Below, piece by piece: positions 6,703 through 6,854 of a stretch of DNA of 6,854 bases (the stretch's first letter is position 1; each line of letters starts with the position of its first letter). Both the position numbers and the translations under genes were made by a program. The DNA comes from Desulfocapsa sp. (GTDB lineage Bacteria > Desulfobacterota > Desulfobulbia > Desulfobulbales > Desulfocapsaceae): NCBI GenBank assembly GCA_020717935.1, contig DYDK01000092.1:1-6854 (forward strand). Direction: 5' to 3'. The notes below the pieces were generated by a model, which had not been told where the DNA came from, did no database searches, and saw only the letters and a list, made by a program, of their open reading frames with translations.

Positions 6703-6854
6703 TTGATTGAGTTCCTCCAGCAGCGCTGCAATTGCCCGGTCATGCGTGGGACTCGCCATACGATGAATTTTGACGGAGAGTGTTCTGGCGTTTTCATCAG
6801 GGATAAGTTCGGCTGACGAAATAAACAGCTCCCGGATCAACGCCCGGGCCTCAT
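6601..6854 (-). mobile_element. Probable insertion element, one end, interrupting res
   Basis: At about 6601 the plus-strand coding of res stops resembling its family, and a minus-strand frame with transposase-like character begins 48 bases further on. This is the pattern expected where an insertion sequence has landed in a gene with its transposase pointing back toward the boundary. The 48 bases between the boundary (about 6601) and the transposase stop (6649) should contain the terminal inverted repeat. The other end, needed to define both the repeat and the target duplication, lies outside the window. The boundary is placed only to within a few bases. Confidence 0.6.
6649..6854 (-). CDS. 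Probable transposase, C-terminal end (partial)
   Basis: The frame enters from the right edge of the window and ends at a TGA at 6651-6649. About 67 residues are visible, beginning EARALIRELFISSAELIPD, then RTLSVKIHRMASPTHDRAI, then ALLEELNQLN and the end CRFIYTLV. The pattern (a leucine-rich helix, a TL.V..H.(L/M)A strand-turn, an EELN helix and an (R)xIY.LV end) recalls the C-terminus of a widespread transposase-like family. I am working from memory of that pattern and cannot name the family. The frame is open to the window edge, so the TTG at 6840 is not the true start. There is no catalytic residue to check in this part. Its position inside res supports a mobile-element origin. The alternative is a fragment of an unrelated gene brought in by rearrangement. 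Confidence 0.55.
   Translation of the reverse strand, partial: EARALIRELFISSAELIPDENARTLSVKIHRMASPTHDRAIAALLEELNQLNFCHPETGCRFIYTLV

Noticed and set aside
1..6854. CRISPR array, tRNA, rRNA or riboswitch
   Set aside because: I saw no regularly spaced direct repeats, no tRNA-like cloverleaf and no recognisable RNA motif when reading both strands by eye.

Overview
The window reads as an ordinary bacterial chromosome segment with an accessory block on its right side. A secreted OmpA-family peptidoglycan-binding protein with a classical signal peptide points to a diderm (Gram-negative) host. GC is mixed, about one third in the AT-rich stretches and up to about 65% elsewhere. The style of the CHAD, ArgJ and OmpA proteins fits a Desulfobacterota-type bacterium, but that assignment is a low-confidence inference; no taxonomic marker is present.

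Left part (1-341): AT-rich, with no credible gene. It holds a perfect 25-bp inverted repeat with a 4-nt loop (266-319), just beyond the 3' end of the leftward gene cluster, and a looser 12-bp inverted repeat (97-108 / 208-219).

Middle (342-3977): three genes on the minus strand, transcribed right to left. First is an OmpA-family periplasmic/cell-wall protein. Next is argJ, the ornithine/glutamate acetyltransferase of arginine synthesis. Last is a CHAD-domain protein with a worn CYTH-like N-terminal half, probably a polyphosphate-binding protein. The gaps are short, and the CHAD gene appears to overlap the end of argJ, so they could be one transcription unit.

Right part (3978-6854): a 206-bp divergent intergenic region is followed by a type III restriction-modification locus on the plus strand. 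The modification methylase gene mod is complete and of beta class (DPPY before FxGxG). It is coupled through a TAATG overlap to the restriction subunit gene res. Only about the first 171 codons of res are genuine: they carry Walker A but stop before the helicase DEAH box and the nuclease domain. From about 6601 the sequence changes to an unrelated element that carries, on the opposite strand, the C-terminal end of what looks like a transposase. The system in this window is therefore a methylase with an interrupted restriction partner. The target-recognition part of mod is clearly AT-richer than the flanking catalytic parts, which suggests the specificity domain was exchanged.

I see no convincing novel multi-gene system. 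The points most worth a second look are the disrupted type III locus, the mosaic specificity domain and the perfect 54-bp palindrome.
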